Shown here: in pieces, positions 42,567-51,980 of the stretch
Layout of the letters: every line of letters begins with the position of its first letter
Position numbering within the stretch: the stretch's first letter is position 1
Source of the DNA: JBHGXV01 sp041920505
GTDB taxonomy: Bacteria > Bacillota > Bacilli > Brevibacillales > Brevibacillaceae
Assembly: GCA_041920505.1 (NCBI GenBank)
Contig: JBHGXV010000052.1
Location: 23,271 to 87,270 of the forward strand
Direction of reading: 5' to 3'
DNA: 64,000 nt
Program-made: the position numbers and the translations under genes
The notes under the pieces: generated by a model
Seen by the model: only the letters and a program-made list of their open reading frames with translations
What the model was told of the DNA's origin: nothing
Databases searched by the model: none

Positions 42567-45500
42567 TTATTCGGTCGAGACGGACGGATCGGCTTGTTCT
42601 TTTCTCGGTGAGATCATCAGGAAGTGCGCCGCCGGGTCGTCGATCAGCTTCTGGAGTTTGCCCGCAGTTTCATACTGTTCGCTGGCGAGCAGTTCTTCCT
42701 TGTACGCCGAGAGCAACTCTTGCACGTCGGCGACGCCTTTTTGGTCCAGGTTGTAGAGGAACACCTTGGCCCCTTTGGCGATTCGCCGCTCCAGCGCGGC
42801 CCTGTCGAAGCCCAGGTCCGGCTGCATCCGGACGTAAACCACGCCGCCGGTCATCCCGGCACAGATCCAGGGACCCGGATCGCCCAGCACGACGGCGCGG
42901 CCGTTGGTCATGTACTCAAAGGCAAACCCTTTGATGTTGGCGCGTGCGCCGATGCCGCCCAACTCGTCACGCACCGGTTCGGTAATCTCGCCGCCAAAGA
43001 CCACGTCGGCCCCGGACAGGCGGATGCAGGCGCGGGAGTCGGCGTTGCCCTGGACGATGAACAGCCCTTTTTGCGCCCCGTAGCAGAAGCTTTTGCCGAC
43101 AGACCCGTTGATGTAGACGCCTTTGCTGCCCTTGGTTTTCAGAATCGCGACGCGGCCGCCGAAGCTGGTCTTGCCGACGCCGTCCTGCGCGCCGCCCTGC
43201 ACGCGGATGTTGACGCCCTGCGCGTTGTAAGCGGCCAAGCCGTTGCCGGGCACGCTGCCTGCGGTAAAGCTGAGCGATACTTCAGGCAATGAAGCGTAGC
43301 TGCCGTCCAGGTGGTGTTTCACCCGTTCGCCTGACCAGCGGCTGCCCAGCACACGTTCGCTGGAGAGGATGCTGGTGAACGTCTCTTCGATCGGACGATC
43401 CGGACTAAAGTAGCGGCTGCTGGGTTCATCCCCGGCGGCCACGGCCCCCACCAGAACCGGCGCTTCCTGTTTCACCTTGACGCCGGCGGAGACGGAAGCG
43501 GACAGCGGATGGACGGCCAACAGCGCCGAAAGATCCAGCTTCTCCAGCAGCCGTGCCTGAACGAGCAGGTCGGAGCGGCCGACCAACTCCTGCGTGCGGG
43601 TGAAGCCGAGCGCGGCGGTGATCCGGCGCACTTCTTCGCCGAACAGGGTAAAGAACGTTTTCAGCCCCTGCACCGCCTGGTCGAACTGACGCGGAACGAA
43701 GCGGCGCAATCCTTTTTCGTGCGCTTCTTCCAGCGAGTCGATCTGCGTGGCAATCCCGACGTGGCAGGTGTCGAGATGACAGCCCCGGCAGGTCGTGCAT
43801 CCGACCGCGATCATCGCCAGGGTGCCGAAGCCGATCCGGTTGGCCCCGAGCATCATCAGCTTGACGACGTCGAGCGCGCTCTTCACGCCGCCGTCGGCCC
43901 ACAGTTCCACCTTGTCGCGCAGCCCGGCCTCCAGGAGCGCGTTGTGCGCGGCTTTTACGCCGATTTCCACCGGCAGGCCGACGTGTTGCAGGGCGTGTAC
44001 GCGGGCCGCGCCGGTGCCGCCGTCAAAGCCGGAGAGCGTGATGAAGTCGGCCCCTGCTTTGGCGATTCCCACAGCGATCGTGCCGATGTTGGGAACGATC
44101 GGGACTTTGACGCACACTTTGGCCTGGTGGTTGGCCGTTTTCAGTTCGGTGATCATCTGCGCCAAATCTTCGATCGAATAGATGTCGTGATTGTTGGACG
44201 GCGAGATCAGGTCGGACCCGATCGTCGCATTGCGCGCGGCGGCGATTTTGGCCGTCACTTTGGAGGCCGGCAGGTGACCGCCCTCGCCAGGTTTTGCCCC
44301 CTGGCCGATCTTGATCTCCAAAAGGTTGGACGAGTTGGCCAGTTCGATGTTCACCCCGAAGCGGCCGGACGCCACCTGGATGCCGCGCGTGCGCGGGTAT
44401 TTGCCGAGCATGTCTTTGATTTCGCCGCCCTCGCCGTTCATGCTGATCATGTTCAACTGATCGGCGGCTTCGGCGTAGGCGCGGAACGCCGTCTCGTTTT
44501 GCGAGCCGAACGACATCGACGCGATCAGGAAAGGAAGCGAGTGTTCGCCGACGCTGATGTCGACGTCGGACGGATCGATGGGGCCCCTGCCCTTGTCGTA
44601 GGCGATGTCGGCCAGATGGCGGATGGAAATCGGGTTTTCCCGCTCGGTCTCTTCCAGCTTGAGCGCGTAGTCGGCGTACGGGATTTCACCCGCGGCGATC
44701 TGGCCGATCAACTTCCACAGACGCGGGAAGATGTGGAACGTTTTCGCCTCGCGCGCCTTTTCGTCGGCAAAATCAGCGTGCCGCTTGACGCTGTCTTGCT
44801 CCAGGTCGGCAAACGAGGTGCCCGCCTTCTCTGAGCCGCAGAAGTTGACGATGCCGAGCACGTCGGCCACTTCCTTGCGCAGACCGATGGAGGAAAACAG
44901 ACGGCCGTAGCCGCGCAGTTCGTGGATGCCGATCGTCGACGTCACCTTTTCCAGTCCTTTGTTCAGCGCCGCGTACAGGTTGAGCACCGATTTGACCCCG
45001 CCTTTGGCAAACGCGACGGCAAACATCACGTATGGCGACACCGCGTCGGCGCCGGAGCCGACGGCAAGCGCCAGATCGTGCAGGCTGCGGATCGCCCCGG
45101 AGCGCAGGATCAGGCTGCACTGGCGGCGCAGGTTGCCGTTTGCGTTGGGGGCGGCTTGCTTCAGGCTTTGATCCACCCGGGCAATCGCCAGATGCGGGTC
45201 TATCCAATACCGGCCGTCCCGGTGGGTGTTGGCGTCGTCGAGCACGAGCAGGACCGCCCCCGCTTCCACCGCTTTCACCGCCTGTTCCCCAAGACGCTTC
45301 AGCCCGCCGGCCAGTCCTTCGTCTTGCGTGAAGTGGGTGGAGAGCAGCGCGATGCTGGACGGATTGTCATGAAAGGTGAGGATCACCTGTTCCAGCGACA
45401 GCGTCCCCTGTTCGCGGGCGGCCGCCTGCAGCGACTGGCCTTCGAACAACAGCGGAGACGGCAGTTCCAGCCGTTTGCCCGCCTGTTCGCGGCTGGCCAG

Positions 45501-47111
45501 CGGAGCCCGGGCGCCGAGAATGACGCGCGTGGAGAAATGCTCCGTCTCCCGTTCGCGGTCGATGGCCGGGTTGGTGACCACGGCGACGCTCTCTTTGATG
45601 AAGTCGGCGATGTTTTGCCGCTCCTTGGAGAGGGCCGCGAGCGGGCCGTCGTGGCCCAGCGAGCGGATCGGCTCCGCGCCGTTGCTCGCCATCTGTTCGA
45701 TCAGTTGAATCTGTTCGCGGTCCCAGCCGAACGCGCTGTAGACAGAGGCGGTCGGTTCCGGCACGTCCGGTTCAGCCACAGAGGTGTCGATGTCATAAGC
45801 GAACGCCAGGTGGTGGCGGGCGCCGTCAAACGACGCTTTCTCGCGGAAGCGTTCCAGCACGGTGCGCTGCAGTTGGTGGTGATACACGATCTCCACGTCT
45901 TTGTCCGGATACAGGATCACCCCCACTTTTTCGCCGGGCGCAAGCGGTTTCGGTTCGCTCGCCATCGCGTGGACGGGAATAATCCCCTGCTCCGAGGAGA
46001 AGTAGTACCGCTCGTCGCTTTCCACCATCCACAAGGGACGCAGACCGAGCGAGTCGACGCTGAAGACGCACTCGTTGGCGTAGCGGGAGACGATGCCGGC
46101 CGGTCCTTGCGCGAAGTGGCCCCACGCCTGGCGAATGTAGACATACAGATCCTGCAGGTCGCCGGGCAGGTTTTTCATCTCGTGGTGGATCGGCGGAAAG
46201 ACCACTTCCATCGCTTCAAACAGGCTGAGCCCGTAGCGGTGGATGAACGTCTCTACGGTGCGGTTGACGTTTTGCGAGTCGCTACCGCCGTCCACCAGCG
46301 GCACGCCCAGCATCTGCGCTTCTTCTTCCAGCTTGCTGATCGTGTTGATCTCGCCGTTGTGGCCCAGAAGCGAGAACGGCTGCACACGGAAGAAGTTGGA
46401 CAAGGTGTTGGTCGAGTACCGATTGTGGCCGATCGTCACCGAGGAGACGAAATTGTCGTGCGCTAAATCGTTGAAGTACAACGGTAAAATATTGGCCGCG
46501 CCCATCACTTTGTAGGCGGTGGAGTACGGGCTCAACGAAGCGACGTGCACATGATGGCGGGCTTCGATCTCGACGTGCAATTCAAACAGTTGGCGGGCAT
46601 AGGCCGCCCCCGGCTCAAACGAAGCGTCCGCCTGGGGCACGACAGCCAGTTGCCAGAAGCTGGGTTCGTCCTGTTTGCCGTTTTTGCCCAGCACGGCGGA
46701 GTTCACCATGTCCTCGCGCTCCAGCACGATGGTAAGGCCATGCTTCGCAAACAGGGCGCGAATCTCCACTTTCACCTGCTTCTCGTCATGCCCTTTGCGC
46801 GGAACGAAGATATGCGCGACGGCAAAGCGCGGATTGTACGCCAGCGAACCGTCCAATCCCACCTGATGCAGGTATGATTCCCACAAGCGGCGCGGAATGT
46901 CGGTCAGTACCCCGCAACCGTCTCCTTCTCCGTCGATAAAGCCGGAACGGTGCTCCATCTGGACGAGGGAGCGTATCGTCTCGTTCAGATTCTTTCGGGA
47001 GGGTTTCCCCGATTTCTCAATAATGCAAATAATTCCGCAACTATCGTGCTCGATGTGCTGATAGTCTCGAAACTGTGCGATTCTCTCTCTCTGTGCTTCC
47101 CTGTTCATCAT
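42567..47111 (-). CDS. gltB: Glutamate synthase large subunit
   Basis: About 1514 residues. Transfers the amide of glutamine to 2-oxoglutarate. Class II glutamine amidotransferase domain begins at Cys in EHDSCGIICIIEKSG (a short propeptide precedes it). Later come the central domain, the FMN domain, and the cluster Cys in CTTCRGCHLDTCHVGIATQ for [3Fe-4S]. The C-terminal GXGXG domain includes VGKSFCYGAQKGLFIVQGNADSRACIRLSGADVVFGGE. A longer frame reaches ATG 47195 but that lies within the promoter (-10 at 47196-47201), so I use the ATG pair at 47111/47108. The ribosome site GGAGGTGGAGG is unusually far away, about 20 bases. No gltD small subunit is seen downstream. Confidence 0.9.
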   Translation of the reverse strand: MMNREAQRERIAQFRDYQHIEHDSCGIICIIEKSGKPSRKNLNETIRSLVQMEHRSGFIDGEGDGCGVLTDIPRRLWESYLHQVGLDGSLAYNPRFAVAHIFVPRKGHDEKQVKVEIRALFAKHGLTIVLEREDMVNSAVLGKNGKQDEPSFWQLAVVPQADASFEPGAAYARQLFELHVEIEARHHVHVASLSPYSTAYKVMGAANILPLYFNDLAHDNFVSSVTIGHNRYSTNTLSNFFRVQPFSLLGHNGEINTISKLEEEAQMLGVPLVDGGSDSQNVNRTVETFIHRYGLSLFEAMEVVFPPIHHEMKNLPGDLQDLYVYIRQAWGHFAQGPAGIVSRYANECVFSVDSLGLRPLWMVESDERYYFSSEQGIIPVHAMASEPKPLAPGEKVGVILYPDKDVEIVYHHQLQRTVLERFREKASFDGARHHLAFAYDIDTSVAEPDVPEPTASVYSAFGWDREQIQLIEQMASNGAEPIRSLGHDGPLAALSKERQNIADFIKESVAVVTNPAIDRERETEHFSTRVILGARAPLASREQAGKRLELPSPLLFEGQSLQAAAREQGTLSLEQVILTFHDNPSSIALLSTHFTQDEGLAGGLKRLGEQAVKAVEAGAVLLVLDDANTHRDGRYWIDPHLAIARVDQSLKQAAPNANGNLRRQCSLILRSGAIRSLHDLALAVGSGADAVSPYVMFAVAFAKGGVKSVLNLYAALNKGLEKVTSTIGIHELRGYGRLFSSIGLRKEVADVLGIVNFCGSEKAGTSFADLEQDSVKRHADFADEKAREAKTFHIFPRLWKLIGQIAAGEIPYADYALKLEETERENPISIRHLADIAYDKGRGPIDPSDVDISVGEHSLPFLIASMSFGSQNETAFRAYAEAADQLNMISMNGEGGEIKDMLGKYPRTRGIQVASGRFGVNIELANSSNLLEIKIGQGAKPGEGGHLPASKVTAKIAAARNATIGSDLISPSNNHDIYSIEDLAQMITELKTANHQAKVCVKVPIVPNIGTIAVGIAKAGADFITLSGFDGGTGAARVHALQHVGLPVEIGVKAAHNALLEAGLRDKVELWADGGVKSALDVVKLMMLGANRIGFGTLAMIAVGCTTCRGCHLDTCHVGIATQIDSLEEAHEKGLRRFVPRQFDQAVQGLKTFFTLFGEEVRRITAALGFTRTQELVGRSDLLVQARLLEKLDLSALLAVHPLSASVSAGVKVKQEAPVLVGAVAAGDEPSSRYFSPDRPIEETFTSILSSERVLGSRWSGERVKHHLDGSYASLPEVSLSFTAGSVPGNGLAAYNAQGVNIRVQGGAQDGVGKTSFGGRVAILKTKGSKGVYINGSVGKSFCYGAQKGLFIVQGNADSRACIRLSGADVVFGGEITEPVRDELGGIGARANIKGFAFEYMTNGRAVVLGDPGPWICAGMTGGVVYVRMQPDLGFDRAALERRIAKGAKVFLYNLDQKGVADVQELLSAYKEELLASEQYETAGKLQKLIDDPAAHFLMISPRKEQADPSVSTE

Positions 47112-47195
47112 GCTGCGGTCAGACGAGCCTGACCCTCCACCTCCCTTATGAAAGATCCACCGGACGGAAGAGTCCCTCCGAATAAAAGTATCCAT

Positions 47196-47268
47196 AGAAT
47201 AACACGAATAGTATGTTGATACAAGGTACTTGTGATTTTTTATACGAAATGAAAGCGTTTTTATACGA
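47196..47268 (-). promoter_or_regulatory. gltB promoter with phased activator-like repeats
   Basis: On the minus strand: -35 TTGTAT (47219-47224), 17 bases, -10 TATTCT (47196-47201). Directly upstream are two identical copies of TCGTATAAAAA (47236-47246 and 47258-47268) spaced 22 bases, two helical turns, in the position where a GltC-like LysR activator would bind. Upstream of this, to 47450, the region is AT-rich with a further ATACGAAAT-like motif and no gene. Confidence 0.65.
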
Positions 47269-47539
47269 TAATTATTTTGGCGTGTTTCTCAGGGGTGGTA
47301 GAATCAAGGTGGTAAAAACGAATTTTTATCCAATTTTTTTGTTTTATATTCGGCTTTTCTAAAAAATTTTACTGGATTTCGTGATTGAAGAACGGGTTTG
47401 TTCAATAAGCGGAATAATTTGAATTTTTTATTTCGTATGCATTTTGTATGAAAAGGTGTATAAAATGGTTTTCATTTTCCGAAAGAAAAAAGGGAGCCGA
47501 CCCAAAACGGCAACTCCCGGATGAAAGGAAGTCAGTTTT

Positions 47540-47728
47540 TCAGAAATGGGGTTCTTGCCTCCTTGCAAGTGCTCGAATAAACAGTGTCCACCAATACAAG
47601 ATGTACACGATCCCTAACAGGAGAAACCAGGATATGCTGTCGCCGCGAATCCATTCGTGAACGCCGTACACAAGCGTACACGCAAAAAAGACATAGTAGA
47701 TGAACCAAAACCAACCAGGCATTGTCAT
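47540..47728 (-). CDS. Small membrane protein
   Basis: 62 residues with two hydrophobic helices (FWFIYYVFFACTLVYGV and SWFLLLGIVYILYWWTLFI) joined by HEWIRGDS. GGAGGT lies 5 bases before the ATG at 47728. No family recognised. It stands between the gltB promoter and a frameshifted gene on the same strand. Confidence 0.7.
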   Translation of the reverse strand: MTMPGWFWFIYYVFFACTLVYGVHEWIRGDSISWFLLLGIVYILYWWTLFIRALARRQEPHF

Positions 47729-47815
47729 GGTGTACCTCCTCGTGGCTGAAGGACGATGAGATCCTGCACTTTCATATTGTAAGAAGGGAGAATTTGCTGA
47801 GCCGTTTTCGCTAAC

Positions 47816-48533
47816 TCAAACCGTTAAACGGTTTTTGGTGCTCAGGACAATATGGTTCTCGAAAAAAGCCATGTCATAGGCTGATTTTTCTTGCAAAGGA
47901 ATCGTCTTTACCGTTTTTCCTGCTTCGATGTCTACGATGTAGAGACAGGAGCGTTCCTGTTCGACTATGTCAGAAAACAGATAAAGATGGGAGTTGACGT
48001 GAATCGCTTGCGTAACCAGGGACGGAAATTCCAACATCTGCGTTTTTCCGCCGTGATGGTATTCGACGATGTTTTTCTCGATACTTGCGTTCATTCCTTT
48101 TATCAAGAGGTCTTGATCATCTTTAAACATAATTGGAGGATATGCCAATTTTTCTACCGATGTTACTTTGATGTTGTGGTGATCAACCCGATAGAGGTTC
48201 CTGTAGCGATCAGACCACAGCCAGATCTCGTCTTGTTCTTTGCCATGATGTTCGAGTCTCCATATGCCAGGCGCGTCTATTTCATGCGAGTTCATCTGGT
48301 TATTGTCAACATGCACAAAAATTGATTTGTTTTGAAAGGGATTGGAATAAACGACACCGATTGGGCGAGAGAGCAGCCCTGTGGACGGCATTTAGGTACC
48401 GATGTTCTATCGTGGTTTGGCTATTCCGTTGATGAAAGGGAGGGTCGCTTTCGTTTGCAAACAAAATGTAGGCGACAAAGGCTAACATGGTGACAAAAAG
48501 TCCGGGCAATATCCAGTAAAAGGATCTTTTCAT
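47816..48533 (-). pseudogene. Frameshifted membrane-anchored protein gene
   Basis: An ATG at 48533 (GGAGGACTC upstream) opens MKRSFYWILPGLFVTMLAFV, a signal anchor, followed by YILFANESDPPFHQRNSQTT and then a run of likely out-of-frame residues (HRAALSPNRCRLFQS). A second frame, from about 48391, gives a beta-rich domain with WRLEHHGKEQDEIWLWSDRYRNLYRVDHH, a propeller-like pattern, and ends ENHIVLSTKNRLTV. A single shift near 48390-48400 (TACCTAAATGCC) would join them into one protein of about 240 residues. The end may also be truncated. AT-rich compared with neighbours. Confidence 0.65.
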
Positions 48534-48645
48534 GAGAGTCCTCCCTTCTGGACTTCATCACAAACATTACTAACCGGTTAGTTACATCAAATTTGCCATA
48601 TACCCAATAATATTCAATAACTTTCCATCAACGTGTTTATCCCAT

Positions 48646-48701
48646 AAAAAGATCCCCTCCAAGTCAACAGGGAAGGGCTTTCCCTGTCCGCTTGAAGGGG
48701 A
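48646..48701 (-). terminator. Terminator of hemL
   Basis: Two nested stems (ACAGGGAA/TTTCCCTGT inside; CCCCTTC/GAGGGG outside) and a T-run on the minus strand. Confidence 0.75.
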
Positions 48702-48714
48702 AGGTATCCGTTCG

Positions 48715-50013
48715 TCAGCGGGCCATTTTGGCGAACGAGCGGTCGACGGCGGCGATCGTCTCGCGGATGTCGTCTTCCGTGTGCGCGGTGGTGATAAACC
48801 AGGCCTCGTACTTGGACGGAGCGAGGCAGATGCCCTCGTCCAGCATCAGCCGGAAGAAGCGGGCGAACTGTTCGCCGTCCGCCTGTTGCGCACCGGCGTA
48901 ATCGGTGACCGGCTGATCGGTGAAGTAGACGGCGAGCGCGCCTTTGACCCGGTTGAGCTGGATGGTGATGCCGTGCGCGTCGGCTGCGGCGCGGATGCCG
49001 TCCTCCAGGAGCGCGCCCAGTCTGTCCAACTCTTCATAGACGCCCGGCTGCTTCAGCACCTCCAGGCAAGCGATCCCGGCTGTGATCGACGCCGGGTTGC
49101 CGGCCATCGTGCCTGCCTGGTAGGCCGGGCCTAGCGGGGCCACCTGTTCCATGATCTCCCGGCGTCCGCCGTAAGCGCCGATCGGCAGGCCGCCGCCGAT
49201 GATCTTGCCGAGCGCGGTCAGATCAGGCTCGATGCCAAGCAGGTTTTGCGCTCCGCCGTAGCAGAAGCGGAAGGCGGTGATCACTTCGTCGTAGACGACC
49301 AGCGCGCCCGCTTCGTGCGCCAGCCGGTTGACCTCTTCGAGAAAACCGGGTTTCGGCGTGACGATCCCGAAGTTGCCGACGATCGGCTCGACCAGCACGG
49401 CCGCCGTCTCGCTGCCCCAGTGGCGGATCGCCTCGGCGAAGGCGTCGATGTCGTTGTACGGAACGGTGATCACTTCGTTGGCAATGCTTTGCGGAATCCC
49501 GGCGCTGTCGGGAATCCCCAGAGTGGACGGGCCGGAGCCGGCCGCCACCAGCACCAGGTCGGAGTGGCCGTGGTAACAACCGGCGAATTTGATGATTTTC
49601 GTCCGGCCGGTGTAGGCGCGAGCGACGCGGATGCAGGTCATCACCGCCTCCGTGCCGGAGTTGTTGAAGCGGATGCGCTCCATCGACGGGATCGCGTCGC
49701 GGAGCATCCGGGCGAAGTCGATCTCCCACGGGGTTGGGGTGCCGTAGAGCGTGCCGTTTTCCGCCGCGCGGGTGATCGCCTGGGTGATGTGCGGATGAGC
49801 GTGGCCGGTGATGATCGGGCCATACGCCGCCAGGTAGTCGATGTAGCGGTTGCCGTCCACATCCCAGAAGTACGCTCCCTTGGCCTTGTGCATCACGACG
49901 GGTGCGCCGCCGCCGACGGCTTTGAACGAACGGGACGGGCTGTTGACTCCGCCCACGATCACTTCCAGGGCATGTTCATACAAGCGTTCAGACGTTTGCC
50001 GGTTCATGTGCAT
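48715..50013 (-). CDS. hemL: Glutamate-1-semialdehyde 2,1-aminomutase
   Basis: 432 residues. PLP enzyme that converts glutamate-1-semialdehyde to 5-aminolevulinate in haem synthesis. Substrate and cofactor segments: FNNSGTEAVMTCIRVARAYTGR, IIKFAGCYHGHSD, VVYDEVITAFRFCYGGAQNLLG (usually EVMTGFR), PLP Lys in LTALGKIIGGGLPIGAYGG. A single-gene unit at the GsaB position of B. subtilis (ygaE-gsaB). The GsaB-type second copy of GSAM is common in Bacillales; gene name gsaB is an alternative. Confidence 0.9.
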   Translation of the reverse strand: MHMNRQTSERLYEHALEVIVGGVNSPSRSFKAVGGGAPVVMHKAKGAYFWDVDGNRYIDYLAAYGPIITGHAHPHITQAITRAAENGTLYGTPTPWEIDFARMLRDAIPSMERIRFNNSGTEAVMTCIRVARAYTGRTKIIKFAGCYHGHSDLVLVAAGSGPSTLGIPDSAGIPQSIANEVITVPYNDIDAFAEAIRHWGSETAAVLVEPIVGNFGIVTPKPGFLEEVNRLAHEAGALVVYDEVITAFRFCYGGAQNLLGIEPDLTALGKIIGGGLPIGAYGGRREIMEQVAPLGPAYQAGTMAGNPASITAGIACLEVLKQPGVYEELDRLGALLEDGIRAAADAHGITIQLNRVKGALAVYFTDQPVTDYAGAQQADGEQFARFFRLMLDEGICLAPSKYEAWFITTAHTEDDIRETIAAVDRSFAKMAR

Positions 50014-50176
50014 TCCTCTTTTCTTCTCAAAATCTCCTGAAAAAAATTCCGTCCTCTATCATACCACAGGGCGGCACACAGCGGCCGGACATTTCAACAC
50101 ATTGGGTTTTGCACATTGAGGGCCGCTCATATACACTTACATGTGGAAACTTTCACGGTAAAGGACGTGCCGCAAC

Positions 50177-51190
50177 GTGATGATACAAGTGAAAAATTTG
50201 CAGAAAGTGTTTCGGATTCACCAGGCCCGTCCCGGCCTGGCCGGCGCGTTTCGCGACCTGTTTGACCGCCGGTACAAAACGGTTCAGGCCGTGCACGGCG
50301 TGTCGTTCGCGGTGGAGGAGGGGGAGTTTTTCGCCCTGATCGGCGAAAACGGGGCCGGCAAATCCACCACGATCAAGATGCTGACCGGTATCCTGACGCC
50401 GACGGCCGGGGAGATCGTGATCAACGGTTACGTGCCCTACCGCGACCGGGAAGCGTACGTTAATTCGATCGGCGTCGTGTTCGGCCAGCGCTCCCAGCTC
50501 TGGTGGGATCTCTCGCCGATGGAATCGTTTCGTCTGCTGAGGCGGGTGTACAAGGTGGACGAGGCAAAGGGCAAGGAGTGGCTTACGCGGCTGATTGACG
50601 AGCTGGAGATCGGCTCGTTCATCAACCAGCCGGTGCGCAAGCTCAGCCTTGGCCAGCGGATGCGCTGTGAAATCGCCGCGTCGCTGATCCACAAGCCGAA
50701 ACTGTTGTTCCTCGACGAGCCAACCGTCGGCCTGGACGTGCTGGTCAAGCAGAAAATCCGCGAATTCTTGCGCAATCTCAACGAGACGGAAAAGACGACG
50801 ATTCTCTTGACCACCCACGACGTGACCGACATCGAAGCGTTGTGCAAACGCGTGCTGGTGATGGATCGGGGCAAACTGATTTTCGACGGGTTGCTTGCGG
50901 ATCTGAAGGAAAAGTGGGGCAACGGCACCGAGATCGTGTTCCAGTTCAAGAAGCGGACGACGCCGGAGCAGGTGCGCGCGGTGTTGGAAGAGGTGCCGTG
51001 CGAACTGTTGGCGGAAAACGATTACGCCGTTCGGGTGAAAATCCCGCGCAGCCAGGAGATGTTGCCGTTCGTGCTCTCCACGGTGATGGCATCGTTTGAG
51101 ATCAGCGACGTGAAAATGCAGGAGGCGAGCACGGAGGATATCGTGCGAAACATCTACTCGGCGGGCAGCGAGGTCGTCAGCCATGGGTAA
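50177..51190 (+). CDS. ABC-2 exporter ATPase subunit
   Basis: 337 residues. N-terminal MIQVKNLQKVFRIHQARPGL contains an insert often seen in this exporter class. Walker A GENGAGKSTTIKMLTG, signature SLGQRMRCEIAASL, Walker B LLFLDEPTVGLD and H-loop LLTTHDVTDIE. The C-terminal 80 residues are a regulatory extension. It overlaps the first permease by eight bases and forms a three-gene exporter with the next two genes. Substrate unknown. Confidence 0.9.
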   Translation: MMIQVKNLQKVFRIHQARPGLAGAFRDLFDRRYKTVQAVHGVSFAVEEGEFFALIGENGAGKSTTIKMLTGILTPTAGEIVINGYVPYRDREAYVNSIGVVFGQRSQLWWDLSPMESFRLLRRVYKVDEAKGKEWLTRLIDELEIGSFINQPVRKLSLGQRMRCEIAASLIHKPKLLFLDEPTVGLDVLVKQKIREFLRNLNETEKTTILLTTHDVTDIEALCKRVLVMDRGKLIFDGLLADLKEKWGNGTEIVFQFKKRTTPEQVRAVLEEVPCELLAENDYAVRVKIPRSQEMLPFVLSTVMASFEISDVKMQEASTEDIVRNIYSAGSEVVSHG

Positions 51191-51977
51191 ACTGTACGCG
51201 GAGCTAATCCGCATCCGTTTTTTGACCATGCTCGCCTACCGGGTGAACTACTACAGCGGCATCATTATCTATGCGATCAACATCGGCGCGTACTACTTCC
51301 TCTGGGGAGCGATCTACGGCGGCCAGCCCAAACTGGCGGGGATGACCCCCGAACAGATCACGGCGTACGTGGCGATCGCCTGGATGTCCCGCGCCTTTTA
51401 CTTCAACAACATCGACCAGGAGATCGCCGAAGAGGTGCGGGAGGGCAAGGTGGCGATCGAAATGATCCGCCCGTACAACTACCTGTCGGTAAAAGCGGCC
51501 CAGGCACTGGGCGAGGGAATCTTCCGCTTCCTGTTCTTCTCCGTACCGGGGATGCTTCTGGTCAGTCTGTTTCTGCCGCTGCGCTTCCCGTCGTCGCCGG
51601 CCGCGTGGGGCGTCTACTTTGTCAGCCTGCTGTTGGCGTTTGTGATCAACACGCAGATCAACCTGTTGACCGGCGTGCTCACGTTTTTTTTGTTCCGCAA
51701 CGAAGGGATGATGCGGGCCAAGCGGGTGATTGTCGACCTGTTGTCCGGGTTGATCCTGCCAATCAGCTTTTTCCCGGGCTGGGCGCAAGCGGTGATGAGC
51801 TACCTGCCGTTTCAGGCGATCAACTACATCCCCAGCATGATCTTTGCCGGGGCGATCCATCCGGCCCAAGCGGGAGGGATGCTCTTGTTGCAGGGGGCGT
51901 GGATCGGCGGGCTCATGCTGCCGATCGCATGGTTGTGGCGCAAGGCCCGACGCAATCTCGTGGTGCAAGGAGGGTGA
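51183..51977 (+). CDS. ABC-2 exporter permease 1
   Basis: 264 residues with six transmembrane helices; the N-terminal KLYAELIRIRFLTMLAYRVNYY and helix 5 region LLSGLILPISFFPGWAQAVM fit the DUF990-type ABC-2 permease group. The gene overlaps the ATPase gene, and the second permease starts four bases after its stop. Confidence 0.85.
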   Translation: MGKLYAELIRIRFLTMLAYRVNYYSGIIIYAINIGAYYFLWGAIYGGQPKLAGMTPEQITAYVAIAWMSRAFYFNNIDQEIAEEVREGKVAIEMIRPYNYLSVKAAQALGEGIFRFLFFSVPGMLLVSLFLPLRFPSSPAAWGVYFVSLLLAFVINTQINLLTGVLTFFLFRNEGMMRAKRVIVDLLSGLILPISFFPGWAQAVMSYLPFQAINYIPSMIFAGAIHPAQAGGMLLLQGAWIGGLMLPIAWLWRKARRNLVVQGG

Positions 51978-51980
51978 CGC

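Noticed and set aside
44922..46466. A 514-codon plus-strand open frame
   Set aside because: Shadow of the glutamate synthase gene on the other strand, with no protein features.
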